A DNA stretch of 64,000 nucleotides, from contig OX336399.1 in the NCBI GenBank assembly GCA_946902985.2, positions 158,720,411 through 158,784,410 of the forward strand. The letters run 5' to 3'. Numbering within the stretch: position 1 is the first letter of the stretch; the number at the start of each line of letters is the position of its first letter. This document shows positions 46,830 through 57,899 of this stretch, piece by piece. Both the position numbers and the translations under genes were made by a program. The DNA comes from Meconema thalassinum. Lineage: Eukaryota; Arthropoda; Insecta; Orthoptera; Tettigoniidae. The notes beneath the pieces are model-generated. The model did not search any database. It worked only from the letters and a program-made list of their open reading frames with translations, and was not told the DNA's origin.

Positions 46830-48491
46830 TTATTCATCAAATGGTTCTCTTCTGTAATAGGGTTTTAAGTTGGCGCTATTGAAGACAGATTTAGCACCAG
46901 TGCTCACTTCTTCAAGCCTGTAAGCATTGTTACCCAGATTCTTAATGACACGGAACGGGCCAATAAATTTTGGACAGAATTTTGCAAACACTTTGTTTTT
47001 GGGATCAGATATCGGTGGTCTGCGGACAAGCACTAGCTCTTGTTCCTGTAATTGCCGGTGAAACTTCTTTCCTCTGCACCTTCTCAGTCTTCGGTCCGCT
47101 TGGTTCCTCATGTGCTCTCTCGTTCGCTGAATTCGCAACTCATGCGCTAATAGTGGATCCCTTGGACATGGAATAATCTGGTCCCAAGACCTCTCTGGCA
47201 ACCTGTTGTGGTGTACAATTAGTGGGACTTGACCGGTCGACTCGTGCTTAGTGGTGTTCATGCACATCTCAATATCTCCTACTTTGTCAACCCACTTATT
47301 ATGATCGTTAGGAATCATTACTCTGTAGTACTTGGCAACAAAGCGAATCGTTCTCTCGCTCGGATTCCCACAAGGATGACGAATGCTCGAAAATATATGT
47401 TTTATCCCCAGGCTCTCTAGACCTTGCCTAAAAACATTGCTCGTGAAATAAGTACCATGGTCTGATAAAATGGATTCCGGCTTCCCAAGCATCGGAATAA
47501 CTTTGTTCTGAATTCTACTGAGGACTTGTTTTGATGTCGTCTTCTGGATTGGACGTAACACTACCATCTTTGAAAATACATCGACACACACCAGAAGGTG
47601 TCGGCATCCACGTTTCCCTTTAACCAGAGGGCCAAAGCAGTCGATAGCGAGCATCTCGCATGGTTTTTGTGGTAATAGTGGTCTTGGAGGTTGTTTCATA
47701 ATGAAGTTGTTTGGCTTAGTGCGCTGGCACGCGTCACAAGTTCTTATTACTTCCACAATGGTGAATCGCATCTTAGGCCAAGTAAAAGTCTCCCCTATTG
47801 TAGCTTCTGTCTTGTCCGTGCCGATATGTGCTAGGCTCTCGTGGACATGCCACGTCAATCCTCTCTGTAGTGATGCTGGAACTAGGATTCGCAGTTTGGT
47901 ATGATGCTCATCCACGTACTTATTCAAAAGGTTATTTAAGTAGTGAAATCTCGCTTCTTTAGCACGGGCTTCTCGGTATTCAGGTGAATCTGGTTGTAAT
48001 TCCTTCCTGTAGAACTTGATCATCATCATCATCCACGGGTCTGCTTCTTGTTCCTTCCGAATTTCCTTTAGTTTCTCCAAAAACTCACGAGCCTTAGGTG
48101 TTAGCGTTATGTGAACTTCCGCCGTTACCTCGTTCTCATCTTCAGGATTCCTGCTCAAAGCATCTGGTATGACGTTCATCCTTCCAGGGCAATGCTCTAT
48201 TGTAATGTCAAACTGCTGTATGTAGATGGACCAACGCGTAACTCTCTCACTTGCCATTGTCGTCTTGAATAGATATGTCAGTGCATGGTGGTCGGTTCTG
48301 ACAATAATGGCATAACCGAAAATCATCTTGCGCCATCGTTGGAGAGAATATAAAATCGCTAGCAGCTCAAGCTCCGTCACAGTGTAGTTCCTCTCGTGCT
48401 TCCTCAATTTACGACCTGTAAATGCCAAATATGATCTCTTCTTGGGTTCCTCAGCGTCCTCTTGGTACAGCATAGCACCGATTCCAATCAA
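46830..48491 (-). CDS. pol: RNase H and integrase, gypsy-B
   Basis: The 553 codons are uninterrupted. RNase H motifs TELELLA and TDHHAL come first. The integrase H2C2 region (HESLAHIGTDKTE with CDAC) follows, then the catalytic core with D in VDVFSKM, D in ILSDHGTYF and E in NPSERTI, then a C-terminal domain ending NLKPYYRREPF. The frame is continuous upstream with the RT C-terminus except for the TGA at 48612-48614. This is the best preserved integrase in the window. No chromodomain is visible. Confidence 0.93.
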   Translation of the reverse strand: MIGIGAMLYQEDAEEPKKRSYLAFTGRKLRKHERNYTVTELELLAILYSLQRWRKMIFGYAIIVRTDHHALTYLFKTTMASERVTRWSIYIQQFDITIEHCPGRMNVIPDALSRNPEDENEVTAEVHITLTPKAREFLEKLKEIRKEQEADPWMMMMIKFYRKELQPDSPEYREARAKEARFHYLNNLLNKYVDEHHTKLRILVPASLQRGLTWHVHESLAHIGTDKTEATIGETFTWPKMRFTIVEVIRTCDACQRTKPNNFIMKQPPRPLLPQKPCEMLAIDCFGPLVKGKRGCRHLLVCVDVFSKMVVLRPIQKTTSKQVLSRIQNKVIPMLGKPESILSDHGTYFTSNVFRQGLESLGIKHIFSSIRHPCGNPSERTIRFVAKYYRVMIPNDHNKWVDKVGDIEMCMNTTKHESTGQVPLIVHHNRLPERSWDQIIPCPRDPLLAHELRIQRTREHMRNQADRRLRRCRGKKFHRQLQEQELVLVRRPPISDPKNKVFAKFCPKFIGPFRVIKNLGNNAYRLEEVSTGAKSVFNSANLKPYYRREPFDE

Positions 48492-48611
48492 TGAAGCATC
48501 TGCTTGAATAATAAATTTCTTCTCGAAGTCTGGATACCCTAGCTTAACACAGTTCTCCAGTAAGTCTTTCGTAGCTCTAAAGGACCTGTCGCACTCCTCA
48601 TTCCACGACCA

Positions 48612-48914
48612 TCAATTTGACTTCTTTAACATCTCTTGCATAGGTGCTACTGTTTCCGTGTATCCAGGACAATTCTCTTTGAAGAAACCTGTCACTCCCA
48701 AAAACGCTCTTACATGTTTGACTTTAGTTGGTGTGGGAAATTTCTTGATTGCATCAATTTTCGCTGGATTAGGTCTCACGCCCTCAACATCAATTATATG
48801 ACCCAAATATAGAATCTCGCTCTGGCAAAAGTGTGATTTCTTTAGATTAATTTTGAAGTTCATGGTTCTCAAGTTATCCAGAAGTTTATTTAGGTTTACC
48901 AAGTGTTCCTCCAT
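48612..48914 (-). pseudogene. pol: Reverse transcriptase C-terminal part, gypsy-B
   Basis: The catalytic YVDD lies just upstream at 48936-48947, in frame. The 100 codons then carry YLGHIIDVEGV and FLGVTGFF, the RT thumb and connection. TGA at 48612-48614 interrupts the frame before RNase H. The upstream half of RT is at 57900-58992, on the far side of the BEL element. Confidence 0.92.
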
Positions 48915-48967
48915 TGTTTCAGATGCAATTAATATGTCGTCAACGTATCTCGTAGTGAAGCTCTTGA

Positions 48968-48972
48968 CCTCC
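48968..48972. repeat. Target-site duplication, left (CCTCC)
   Basis: CCTCC precedes the left LTR of the BEL element and recurs at 57900-57904. Confidence 0.85.
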
Positions 48973-51416
48973 TGGTGTATTCTTGGAATACACGGTACGA
49001 GAGAATATAAAGTTTAATGCTCTTTGCTTGTTCATTTCTTCCTCTTTATCAAACACCAACAGTGATCTTCTATTTTCTCTTTGATGGTCATGCCTCTTAT
49101 GTCATTGTGAGTCTGTTCTAGATATATATCTTCCATGACCCACCTAGCGTCATCTAGCAGCGAATCTCTGAAGCTCCTCAATTCTTCCTGGTGCAAGAGG
49201 ACTTTCTTTTCCATCTGGCCACCAGATCTCGTTGCCATCACCAGCTATTATCTCCATGAGCAAGAGAACTTCGTTTCCTTTTTCACTCACCATGCTGTGC
49301 TAGTATCGCCTGCTATCAACTCTTTGAAGACCATTCATCAAGAAGAACATTTATTTTTGATAAGTTGTCTATTCTGATATGTATTCCTTTTGTCTCCTAC
49401 CCCCACTCTTTCCCTTCTTTGGACCCTCCGCGCTTCGCTGAGCTAGTCTCACTTGTAAGTCGGCAGTTGACTCGGTCAGTCAAGGCTCAACTAGAGCCAG
49501 TCTCCTCAAACCAAGAGGCACTCTCTACGTTATACACCATGTTGGCACATTAAGTATCTGTGAAAGGGAACTTCACCTTCGCCATGCAACAAAGATAAGT
49601 ACCTACTTCAAGTTTTAACTTCAACTTCATCGGTTTTAACTTCTACATGCTTTTAACGATATTTTATAGACAGCGTGAGATTACTTATTTGGGGCAAAAA
49701 TCATTCTTCGCGGGATTTGCCATGTTGAGCTTTTGTCTGTCTAAGCCAACCTTAATAGAAAGTAGCTTTTCTTAAGCTAATTAAATGAGAAATCTTCTCA
49801 CCACGTGGGATATTATCTAATACCCGCTGTCTATAAATTACCAAGCTAGTTCCACCGCTGGATTAACTTTGGCCCCATTCTTCTATTAGGACTGTTCTGG
49901 AACCTTCCAGATTCTGCACTCTATCTACAAGTCTTGCCGTCATGTATTTTTCACTCACTTGTGAGAATACTATTTAAAATGAGGAATCTTCCTTATAAAT
50001 TACTGCAATAGCGAATTTTCTTTCACCGTTGGAATGTTCTATGGCTCAATTAATTGTAATTCACAACCTTCTCAAGAAATAGACTCTCGCCTACCTAGTG
50101 CAACCAGTTATTTTCATCATTGCAATAACTTTCTTTCCTATAAACTTTCGTGTTTCTACAGTGAACTTTTCATCTATTTAACAGACTATAGTGAAAACTA
50201 GTGCTTGTCCAACTTTTCTACCACGTCGCAAACGTCCGTTTACATTAAATAAGGCCATGAACATTTATCCTCAATCCCAATTGATCTTTCCTAAACCTTA
50301 TACTAACAAACCATATTAATAAAATTGTAAATCTGGATCATTTCCAATAAGGTGTCACTCTAACGAAGTGCCCTTCCATCTTGCTTGTTTATCATTAATT
50401 AATTTCTGCATAAATACGTGTTTTATACACAGTTCAAGCTTACATTGTTTCTACCTTATATTCAGGGAAAACAATTCTTTCAACTCTTGAGTGAGTTATT
50501 TCTAGGTCTCACGAAATGGAAACTGCCCCATTTGGCTCGTGATTCCTACTTAAACATAGGAGGTCGAGAACCTTCCTTTTGATTTTCTCTTCAGGTTTCA
50601 CAGTAAGTGACCTGCCCTTATTTGTATAATAACCAAAAGTAATTCAGCTTAAATATAAGAAGTTGTAGGAACTTCTATCTTATTCTTCATGTTTTTCTTA
50701 TAGTTATTTTCGAAGTTGTCACTCTTTCTAGAATATTCTCTCAGGAGTTACTTAAAGTACACACCTTGTACTCTATTTATTGTTAAATTTTAATTACTTC
50801 ATTTGGTTTTTTTTTTCTTACAAAGATTTTAGAAAATATATAAGGTTCGAAACCTCATAAATTGTTAATTGCCTGGCGCAAACGTTTAATGCTTTCTGAG
50901 GTCTGTGATCCCAAAATTGTTAACCAAATTGAAAATATATTTGTTAAAGTTATCAACTTCTTTTGCCTTGTTAAATAAATTAAATATTTGTTTTTGGATT
51001 TATCATTTCGCAAATACTACAGTTAGGCAAGATCCTGGCTTTCCTAACTCTTCCTCAGTTTATGCCATCGTTAATACAGAATAAATCTGTTACTATTTGT
51101 CTTGCCAGACTATCACCCTTCCCCATAGTAGTCGTATGCATGCTTGAGAGGGAATACACTAAAGCCTTTCTCTGGCAAACCGCCCAAGTCTTAGCTGCGG
51201 TTCCCATCAGCTTCGACCTGGTCCCTACTCACTTAAGGTATCGGAGAGCTGATTTGCAGTGGCAACCGCCTTTAAGTGTATTTAAAGTTAAATTTATAAC
51301 TTTTGTGGGACTCTCATCCTATTTTTCTATCCTTTTTCTCCAGTCCGAAACCCACCTCCTTTTATTTATCAACTTCCCTTGGTGGTTAGGTTATTCCTCA
51401 GCCAATAATCTACCCA
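48973..51416 (+). repeat. BEL element 5' LTR
   Basis: 2444 bp, matching 55459-57899 with scattered small differences. TATAAAG at 49006-49012 is only 33 bases in and may not be the promoter. An open frame at 51062-51550 straddles the LTR end and is not taken as a gene. Confidence 0.95.
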
Positions 51417-51422
51417 AAATTT

Positions 51423-51441
51423 GGTACCAGAAACCCGGGAG
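51423..51441 (+). promoter_or_regulatory. Candidate BEL primer-binding site
   Basis: TGGTACCAGAAACCCGGGA starts a few bases after the LTR and begins with TGG, as expected opposite a tRNA CCA end. The tRNA was not identified. Confidence 0.5.
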
Positions 51442-51679
51442 AGTCCATTTGTCATTTTTTCTGTTTAAAAGATTATTTGGCAATACCTTGCAAATTATTA
51501 ATACCTGCTTTGAATCTTTCAGCTATAACTACATCGAGCAAAGCCTGTGAAGTGGAAAGAGGCCGCTCCTGTCTCCCGTGGTGTGTCCCGTTCTTTCTAC
51601 TTATTCGCTGCTGCCAACTTGACAACATCTCCAAGGTTCCACAGTTTCGTGAGTTACATTTCAATCTATTTTCTTTGTC
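51442..51679 (+). other. BEL leader
   Basis: Short untranslated stretch before gag, with no motif noted. Confidence 0.5.
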
Positions 51680-52618
51680 ATGGCTCCTACTGAAAAAGAT
51701 GAAACTCTCATTGCTAGACGTTCTTCCTATAAAGGGCAACTCACCAGATTCAGAAATGTCATCAACAAATTAAATCCCGCCGAGTGTGATTTAGACATCT
51801 TAACACAACGCCTTAAGTTGTACGAACGGTCCTATGATTATTACGATCAAACTCAAACCGAGATTGAATCCGCTTGCCCAGAACTTCAATCGGATCGGGA
51901 CGCGGTCGAACCCTTGTACTTTGAAGGGATTGCCAAGGCCTACCAACTGATCCGCAGTATCTCAGAACCGGACACTAGGGTCATCAATCCGGCCCAGTTC
52001 GCACCCGCTTCAGTTCACAAGAACAAACCGAAACCGTTACTTCCAAAAATAAGCCTACCTCACTTCTCAGGCCAGGAAGGTGAATGGTATTCTTTTTATG
52101 AACTTAACTGCTCACTTATTCATGAAAACTCAGACGTTGTCGACATTCATAAGTTCTATTTCCTGCGTGCGTCCTTGGAAGGCGAGGCCTTGGCCTTGGT
52201 TCAGTCACTTCCTTTAAGCGCAGATAACTACCACATCGCCTTTAATCTCCTTAAAGAGAGATATGGTAATTTACGTTTGTGTGTAGCTCGTCATATCCGC
52301 TGTCTGTTCAACCTGCCAGCCGTCAAACCTAATGACGTCACCTCTTTAAGAGACCTGTTAGACTCTATTCAATTGCACGTGAGAGCGTTATATCAACTCA
52401 AGCAACCAGTCCAAACGTGGGACACTATTCTTATCCATTTAGCTACATCCAGATTCGATTTTTCGACACTAAAGGCTTGGGAGATCGAACTCACTCGCAA
52501 GGAGGAATTTTCGTTCGAACACCTCATCTCGTTTCTCAACAGCCGGTGCCAAGTCCTTACAGCACTCTCATTTCAGTGCGAAAATGTCGAAACGAGTCAT
52601 AAGGGTCACATTTTTTAG
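51680..52618 (+). CDS. gag: BEL/Pao Gag
   Basis: The 312 codons start at ATG 51680. The N-terminal third is helical and charged. From about residue 110 comes the BEL gag signature region LPKISLPHFSGQEGEWYSF, then FYFLRASLEGEALALVQSL and LLKERYGN. The frame stops at TAG 52616-52618. The same frame is open immediately after the stop and continues into the zinc knuckles, so this TAG is the only interruption between Gag and the downstream frame. It is either a nonsense change or a read-through point; the bases after it do not match the known leaky context I would expect. Confidence 0.9.
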   Translation: MAPTEKDETLIARRSSYKGQLTRFRNVINKLNPAECDLDILTQRLKLYERSYDYYDQTQTEIESACPELQSDRDAVEPLYFEGIAKAYQLIRSISEPDTRVINPAQFAPASVHKNKPKPLLPKISLPHFSGQEGEWYSFYELNCSLIHENSDVVDIHKFYFLRASLEGEALALVQSLPLSADNYHIAFNLLKERYGNLRLCVARHIRCLFNLPAVKPNDVTSLRDLLDSIQLHVRALYQLKQPVQTWDTILIHLATSRFDFSTLKAWEIELTRKEEFSFEHLISFLNSRCQVLTALSFQCENVETSHKGHIF

Positions 52619-52762
52619 AAAAAACTTGTCTTTTCAAAGGGTCATCAGCCCCCATCTGTCGAGAACAAGCAAACCCGTTCTGCTTCTTTTAACAATCCAA
52701 GAGAACATATCAGGCCGCTCAACAAATCTTTAAAATGCACGCTCTGTAAAACGTTTCACACA

Positions 52763-55300
52763 TTGTACTCGTGCAAATCCTTTAAAGAATTGTCCGTCGA
52801 AGACCGAAGGAAGTTTGTCTTCAATAGCAAACATTGCTTCAACTGCTTGTCACCCAAGCATTCTTCTTCAAACTGCACGTCTTCCAACCTCTGTTTCCAT
52901 TGTAAAAAACCGCACCATTCTTTATTGCACGTTCATGATAAATCGAGGTCACAAGTACCCGCTTCTTCAAACTCCATGCAGAGCAGCTCCGAACAAACTA
53001 ATGCTTCTTCCTGCATTTCTAACGCCGAAACTTCTCACAGTGCGCAAGTCCTTTTGTCCACTGTACAATTCGAAATCCAAGATAAATTTGGAAATTGGTT
53101 TCGAACCCGCGGTCTTCTTGATTCCGCTTCAACTCACAACTTTGTTTCGAAATCGTTAATTAAAAAACTAGGTCTTTCGTCATCGCATACTCCCATCAAT
53201 GTATCCGGCATTGACAATTTGAAAACTCAAGTCTTGCAGTCTTCAAAATTGAAAATCAGAGACGTTTGCCAAAAAAACACCAATCTTAACTTAAACTGTC
53301 TCATTCTTACCAGTATTGGCAAGGACACTCCTAGCAGCTCTATTAATACTTCCGGTTTAAAGATTCCTTCGCACTTAAGGTTAGCTGATCCTCAGTTTAA
53401 TGCTCAAGGTCCCATTGAGGTACTTTTCAGTGCCAATGTTTTTTGGAATTGCCTCCGTAAACAGGTTCGCAAGTTATCTTCAAACGTGGTCGCCAGAGAC
53501 ACCGATTTTGGTTGGGTTATTACTGGTGAAATCCAACATCCCAGTCTTCAAACCAAATCGCAATGTCATTTCGTTACAGCTGACATAAATCCCATTTCTG
53601 AAAAAGAGAACACCTATGCTTTCGATCTCAATACTTTTGAAAAACACTTGCCGAAACGATGTCTCATCGTAAACAACTACGCCACCTTTGTAAGTTGTTT
53701 AAATGATTTTTCCTTCTTCCCGCACAAGATGGCAATTCAAGTTCGCCTCGCCTTGTGTTACTTAGTTTACTTTCTCATGTCATTTTTTATAGCAGGTAAT
53801 TGCTTAAACTCTCTATTGAAAACTATCTTCCACTTGTGTAAAACCATGGCTATCAGTCTCCATCACTTCGCTGTAAGCTATGTTTCACTTCTTTCGCTAT
53901 TTAGAAGGATGGCCACGGCCGGCTCCTTCCCCCTTCCTCACAATTGGAAGCCGCTTTTGAAACCGCTTGAAAATCTGAATTCTCTAGCATCTAGAATAAC
54001 TATTCTTACGCATAAACTCCTTCTCAATGTCCCAGCTTCTCTTCCTATTTGGGAAGAATCAAGCTTTTTTCTGTTGAAAATTGTCGGATTCCGTAATCCT
54101 CAAAATTATGGGAAATTGATTTCCTACTTTATCTCATATGTCTCTAAATTGTTTTTTCACGTCCAAGTTACGATTGACTGCATGCCGTCTAACCTGAATA
54201 TCTGCTTTATATCTCAGCTGATTTCACTAGTGTTGTTTGTTTATTTCGAACTGCTTGTTTTTCAATCTTGTTTGTATACACGCTCGGATAACGCCAAACT
54301 GCTGTTTGTTTCCAGTATGCTTGCCAAAGGTCAGAGCAAGTTTCCCTTATCTCAACTCTGGCTGACTGCCAACCATTGTCTTGCGAGTCGCTTCCGTAAG
54401 TTCAGAAGCCGTTCACCTCATTACCAAAATAAACTTGTTCCGGTCAAGGACTCTTTCAGATATTTATATTCCTTATCTCGCTGTACTGTGTGGGTCAAGG
54501 CCGTGTTTGCCTGCCTCTCCCACTTGCTTACGCTCGTATCCTACAACTGCTTCGATTCTTGTTTCATAACATCGTTGCGTATTTTTCACGCGTTCATGTA
54601 TTGCTCCTTGCTTACATATTTTGCAATCTTATTGTTCATTGATGAACAAACTTGTTTTCTCTTGTCGTTACATTCGATGTGTTTTTGTATTTATACTTGT
54701 TATGTCACGTTTCTCGCTGACTTAAGTATTTTTCTGATTAACCCCTTTGATACTTATTATAACTTGACGTCATTGTTTATGGCTGCTAGATTATTACCAA
54801 TGGCGTTCTTGCCTCCTACTCGCATATTTCCTTCGTTTATTTGGTATATTCTTATCCTTAATAGATGTACTTGTTTCTATATGCTTTGTTTAAACTTGTT
54901 AATGCTCCTTTTGCATCTTATCGCAATCTTTACTAGTGCTTTATTTCCCTCAGCTTCTAGCTATTTTGTGATTGAAGGTGTTGTTAATTCTCGTTTTTTA
55001 ACTCCGCTTTCCAATGACCATGATGACCTGCTTCCACTCACACCTGGTCACTTCCTTACACGCACTTCTCTTTCTGCCCCTCCTCCCCTTTCCAATTCTT
55101 ACAGGGATTCTAATCTACCTATCGTTTGGCGTGAACTTGAAGCCCTCCGTAATTCTTTTTGGAAGAGGTGGAACTTGGAATATTTAACTTCCTTGCAACG
55201 GAGACAGAAGTGGTTTCTTTCCAGTCCCGACATTAAAGTGGGGGACTTGGTCTTGGTTAGGGATGTTTCACCCCCCCCCCCTAGTCTGGACTTCTGGTAG
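52763..55300 (+). CDS. BEL zinc knuckle-protease-hydrophobic region-integrase C-terminus fusion
   Basis: 845 codons, in frame with gag and open from 52619. Residues 25-56 hold two zinc-knuckle-like motifs (CFNCLSPKHSSSNC, then CFHCKKPHH). The protease active site is LLDSAS at residues 118-123, where most BEL proteases have Gly after Ser. FGWVITGE at 249-256 ends the usual protease-RT linker. Residues about 323-735 are dominated by Leu, Phe, Ser, Cys, Ile and Tyr, with at least five membrane-segment-like runs (about 327-349, 482-505, 606-627, 631-660, 692-728). No RT or integrase core motif is present. From residue 735 the BEL integrase C-terminal region resumes (EGVVNSRFLTPLSND, LTPGHFL, VGDLVLVRD). 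A C run at 55271-55280 shifts the frame at the end. Confidence 0.8.
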   Translation: MYSCKSFKELSVEDRRKFVFNSKHCFNCLSPKHSSSNCTSSNLCFHCKKPHHSLLHVHDKSRSQVPASSNSMQSSSEQTNASSCISNAETSHSAQVLLSTVQFEIQDKFGNWFRTRGLLDSASTHNFVSKSLIKKLGLSSSHTPINVSGIDNLKTQVLQSSKLKIRDVCQKNTNLNLNCLILTSIGKDTPSSSINTSGLKIPSHLRLADPQFNAQGPIEVLFSANVFWNCLRKQVRKLSSNVVARDTDFGWVITGEIQHPSLQTKSQCHFVTADINPISEKENTYAFDLNTFEKHLPKRCLIVNNYATFVSCLNDFSFFPHKMAIQVRLALCYLVYFLMSFFIAGNCLNSLLKTIFHLCKTMAISLHHFAVSYVSLLSLFRRMATAGSFPLPHNWKPLLKPLENLNSLASRITILTHKLLLNVPASLPIWEESSFFLLKIVGFRNPQNYGKLISYFISYVSKLFFHVQVTIDCMPSNLNICFISQLISLVLFVYFELLVFQSCLYTRSDNAKLLFVSSMLAKGQSKFPLSQLWLTANHCLASRFRKFRSRSPHYQNKLVPVKDSFRYLYSLSRCTVWVKAVFACLSHLLTLVSYNCFDSCFITSLRIFHAFMYCSLLTYFAILLFIDEQTCFLLSLHSMCFCIYTCYVTFLADLSIFLINPFDTYYNLTSLFMAARLLPMAFLPPTRIFPSFIWYILILNRCTCFYMLCLNLLMLLLHLIAIFTSALFPSASSYFVIEGVVNSRFLTPLSNDHDDLLPLTPGHFLTRTSLSAPPPLSNSYRDSNLPIVWRELEALRNSFWKRWNLEYLTSLQRRQKWFLSSPDIKVGDLVLVRDVSPPPPSLDFW

Positions 55301-55418
55301 AGTGACCGAGTGTTATCCTGGAAGAGATGGGAGAGTCAGGGTGGTCAGAGTCTTGAACACTAATGGTCCGATCACAAGACCACTGTCTTTGATCGCTCCA
55401 TTACCTTTAAATGTTTAA
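55281..55418 (+). pseudogene. BEL integrase C-terminal tail, out of frame
   Basis: After the C run the expected tail (GRVTECYPGRDGRVRVVRV) continues in another frame to TAA at 55416-55418. A length change in the C tract is the simplest cause. Confidence 0.8.
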
Positions 55419-55458
55419 CTGCTTATTTGTTATCTGTTGGTGTTTACCCCTCCCAGTA

Positions 55459-57899
55459 TGGTGTATTCTTGGAATACACGGTACGAGAGAATATAAAGTT
55501 TAATGCTCTTTGCTTGTTCATTCCTTCCTCTTTATCAAACACCAACAGTGATCTTCTATTTTCTCTTTGATGGTCATGCCTCTTATGTCATTGTGAGTCT
55601 GTTCTAGATATATATCTTCCATGACCCACCTAGCGTCATCTAGCAGCGAATCTCTGAAGCTCCTCAATTCTTCCTGGTGCAAGAGGACTTCCTTTTCCAT
55701 CTGGCCACCAGATCTCGTTGCCATCGCCAGCTATTATCTCCATGAGCAAGAGAACTTCGTTTACTTTTTCACTCACCATGCTGTGCTAGTATCGCCTGCT
55801 ATCAACTCTTTGAAGACCATTCATCAAGAAGAACATTTATTTTTGATAAGTTGTCTATTCTGATATGTATTCCTTTTGTCTCCTACCCCCACTCTTTCCC
55901 TTCTTTGGACCCTCCGCGCTTCGCTGAGCTAGTCTCACTTGTAAGTCGGCAGTTGACTCGGTCAGTCAAGGCTCAACTAGAGCCAGTCTCCTCAAACCAA
56001 GAGGCACTCTCTACGTTATACGCCATGTTGGCACATTAAGTATCTGTGAAAGAGAACTTCACCTTCGCCATGCAACAAAGATAAGTACCTACTTCAAGTT
56101 TTAACTTCATCTTCATCGGTTTTAACTTCTACATGCTTTTAACTATATTTTATAGACAGCGTGAGATTACTTATTTGGGGCAAAAATCATTCTTCGCGGG
56201 ATTTGCCATGTTGAGCTTTTGTCTGTCTAAGCCAACCTTAATAGAAAGTAGCTTTTCTTAAGCTAATTAAATGAGAAATCTTCTCACCACGTGGGATATT
56301 ATCTAATACCCGCTGTCTATAAATTACCAAGCTAGTTCCACCGCTGGATTAACTTTGGCCCCATTCTTCTATTAGGACTGTTCTGGAACCTTCCAGATTC
56401 TGCACTCTATCTACAAGTCTTGCCGTCATGTATTTTTCACTCACTTGTGAGAATACTATTTAAAATGAGGAATCTTCCTTATAAATTACTGCAATAGCGA
56501 ATTTTCTTCCACCGTTGGAATGTTCTATGGCTCATTTAATTGTAATTCACAACCTTCTCAAGAAATAGACTCTCGCCTACCTAGTGCAACCAGTTATTTT
56601 CATCATTGCAATAACTTTCTTTCCTATAAACTTTCGAGTTTCTACAGTGAACTTTTCATCTATTTAACAGACTATAGTGAAAACTAGTGCTTGTCCAACT
56701 TTTCTACCGCGTCGCGATCGTCCGTTTACATTAAATACGGCCATGAACATTTATCCTCAATCCCAATTGATCTTTCCTAAACCTTCTACTAACAAACCAT
56801 ATTAATAAAATTGTAAATCTGGATCATTTCCAATAAGGTGTCACTCTAACGAAGTGCCCTTCCATCTTGCTTGTTTATCATTAATTAATTTCTGCATAAC
56901 TACGTGTTTTATACACGGTTCAAGCTTACGTTGTTTCTACCTTATAATCAGGGAAAACAATTCTTTCAACTCTTGAGTGAGTTATTTCTAGGTCTCACGA
57001 AATGGAAACTGCCCCATTTGGCTCGTGATTCCTACTTAAACATAGGAGGTCGAGAACCTTCCTTTTGATTTTCTCTTCAGGTTTCACAGTAAGGGACCTG
57101 CCCTTATTTGTATAATAACCAAAAGTAATTCAGCTTAAATATAAGAAGTTGTAGGAACTTCTATCTTATTCTTCATGTTTTTCTTATTGTTATTTTCGAA
57201 GTTGTCACTCTTTCTAGAATATTCTCTCAGGAGTTTCTTAAAGTACACACCTTGTACTCTATTTATTGTTAAATTTTAATTACTTCATTTGGTTTTTTTT
57301 CTTACAAAGATTTTAGAAAATATATAAGGTTCGAAACCTCATAAATTGTTAATTGCCTGGCGCAAACGTTTAATGCTTTCTGAGGTCTGTGACCCCAAAA
57401 TTGTTAACCAAATTGAAAATATATTTGTTAAAGTTATCAACTCCTTTTGCCTTGTTAAATGAATTAAATATTTGTTTTTGGATTTATCATTTCGCAAATA
57501 CTACAGTTAGGCAAGATCCTGGCTTTCCTAACTCTTCCTCAGTTTATGCCATCGTTAATACAGAATAAATCTGTTACTATTTGTCTTGCCAGACTATCAC
57601 CCTTCCCCATAGTAGTCTTATGCATGCTTGAGAGGGAATACACTAAAGCCTTTCTCTGGCAAACCGCCCAAGTCTTAGCTGCGGTTCCGTCAGCTTCGAC
57701 CAGGTCCCTAATCACTTTAGGTTTCAGAGAGCTGATTTGCAGTGGCAAGCGCCTTTAAGTGTATTTAAAGTTAAATTTATAACTTTTGTGGGACTCTCAT
57801 CCTATTTTTCTATCCTTTTTCTCCAGTCCGAAACCCACCTCCTTTTATTTATCATCTTCCCTTGGTGGTTAGGTTATTCCTCAGCCAATAATCTACCCA
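55459..57899 (+). repeat. BEL element 3' LTR
   Basis: 2441 bp, the partner of 48973-51416. It ends CTACCCA directly before the second CCTCC. Confidence 0.95.

Larger units (their letters stand above)
48973..57899 (+). mobile_element. BEL/Pao-type LTR retrotransposon, non-autonomous, nested in gypsy-B
   Basis: Direct LTRs of 2444 and 2441 bp begin TGGTGTATTC and end CTACCCA, with a 5-bp duplication CCTCC in gypsy-B RT. The internal region is only 4042 bp. It encodes a BEL-type Gag, zinc knuckles, a protease and the C-terminal part of a BEL integrase, but no RT, RNase H or integrase core. In their place is a long hydrophobic open frame. It must depend on a full-length relative for movement. 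Confidence 0.93.

Noticed and set aside
51062..51550. A 162-codon frame crossing the end of the BEL 5' LTR
   Set aside because: It straddles LTR and leader, has no motif, and is not kept in the matching part of the other LTR.
53729..54967. Hydrophobic BEL region as an envelope gene
   Set aside because: Env in LTR elements normally follows integrase. This region lies before the integrase C-terminus in the same frame, and I saw no signal peptide-cleavage site-fusion peptide order.
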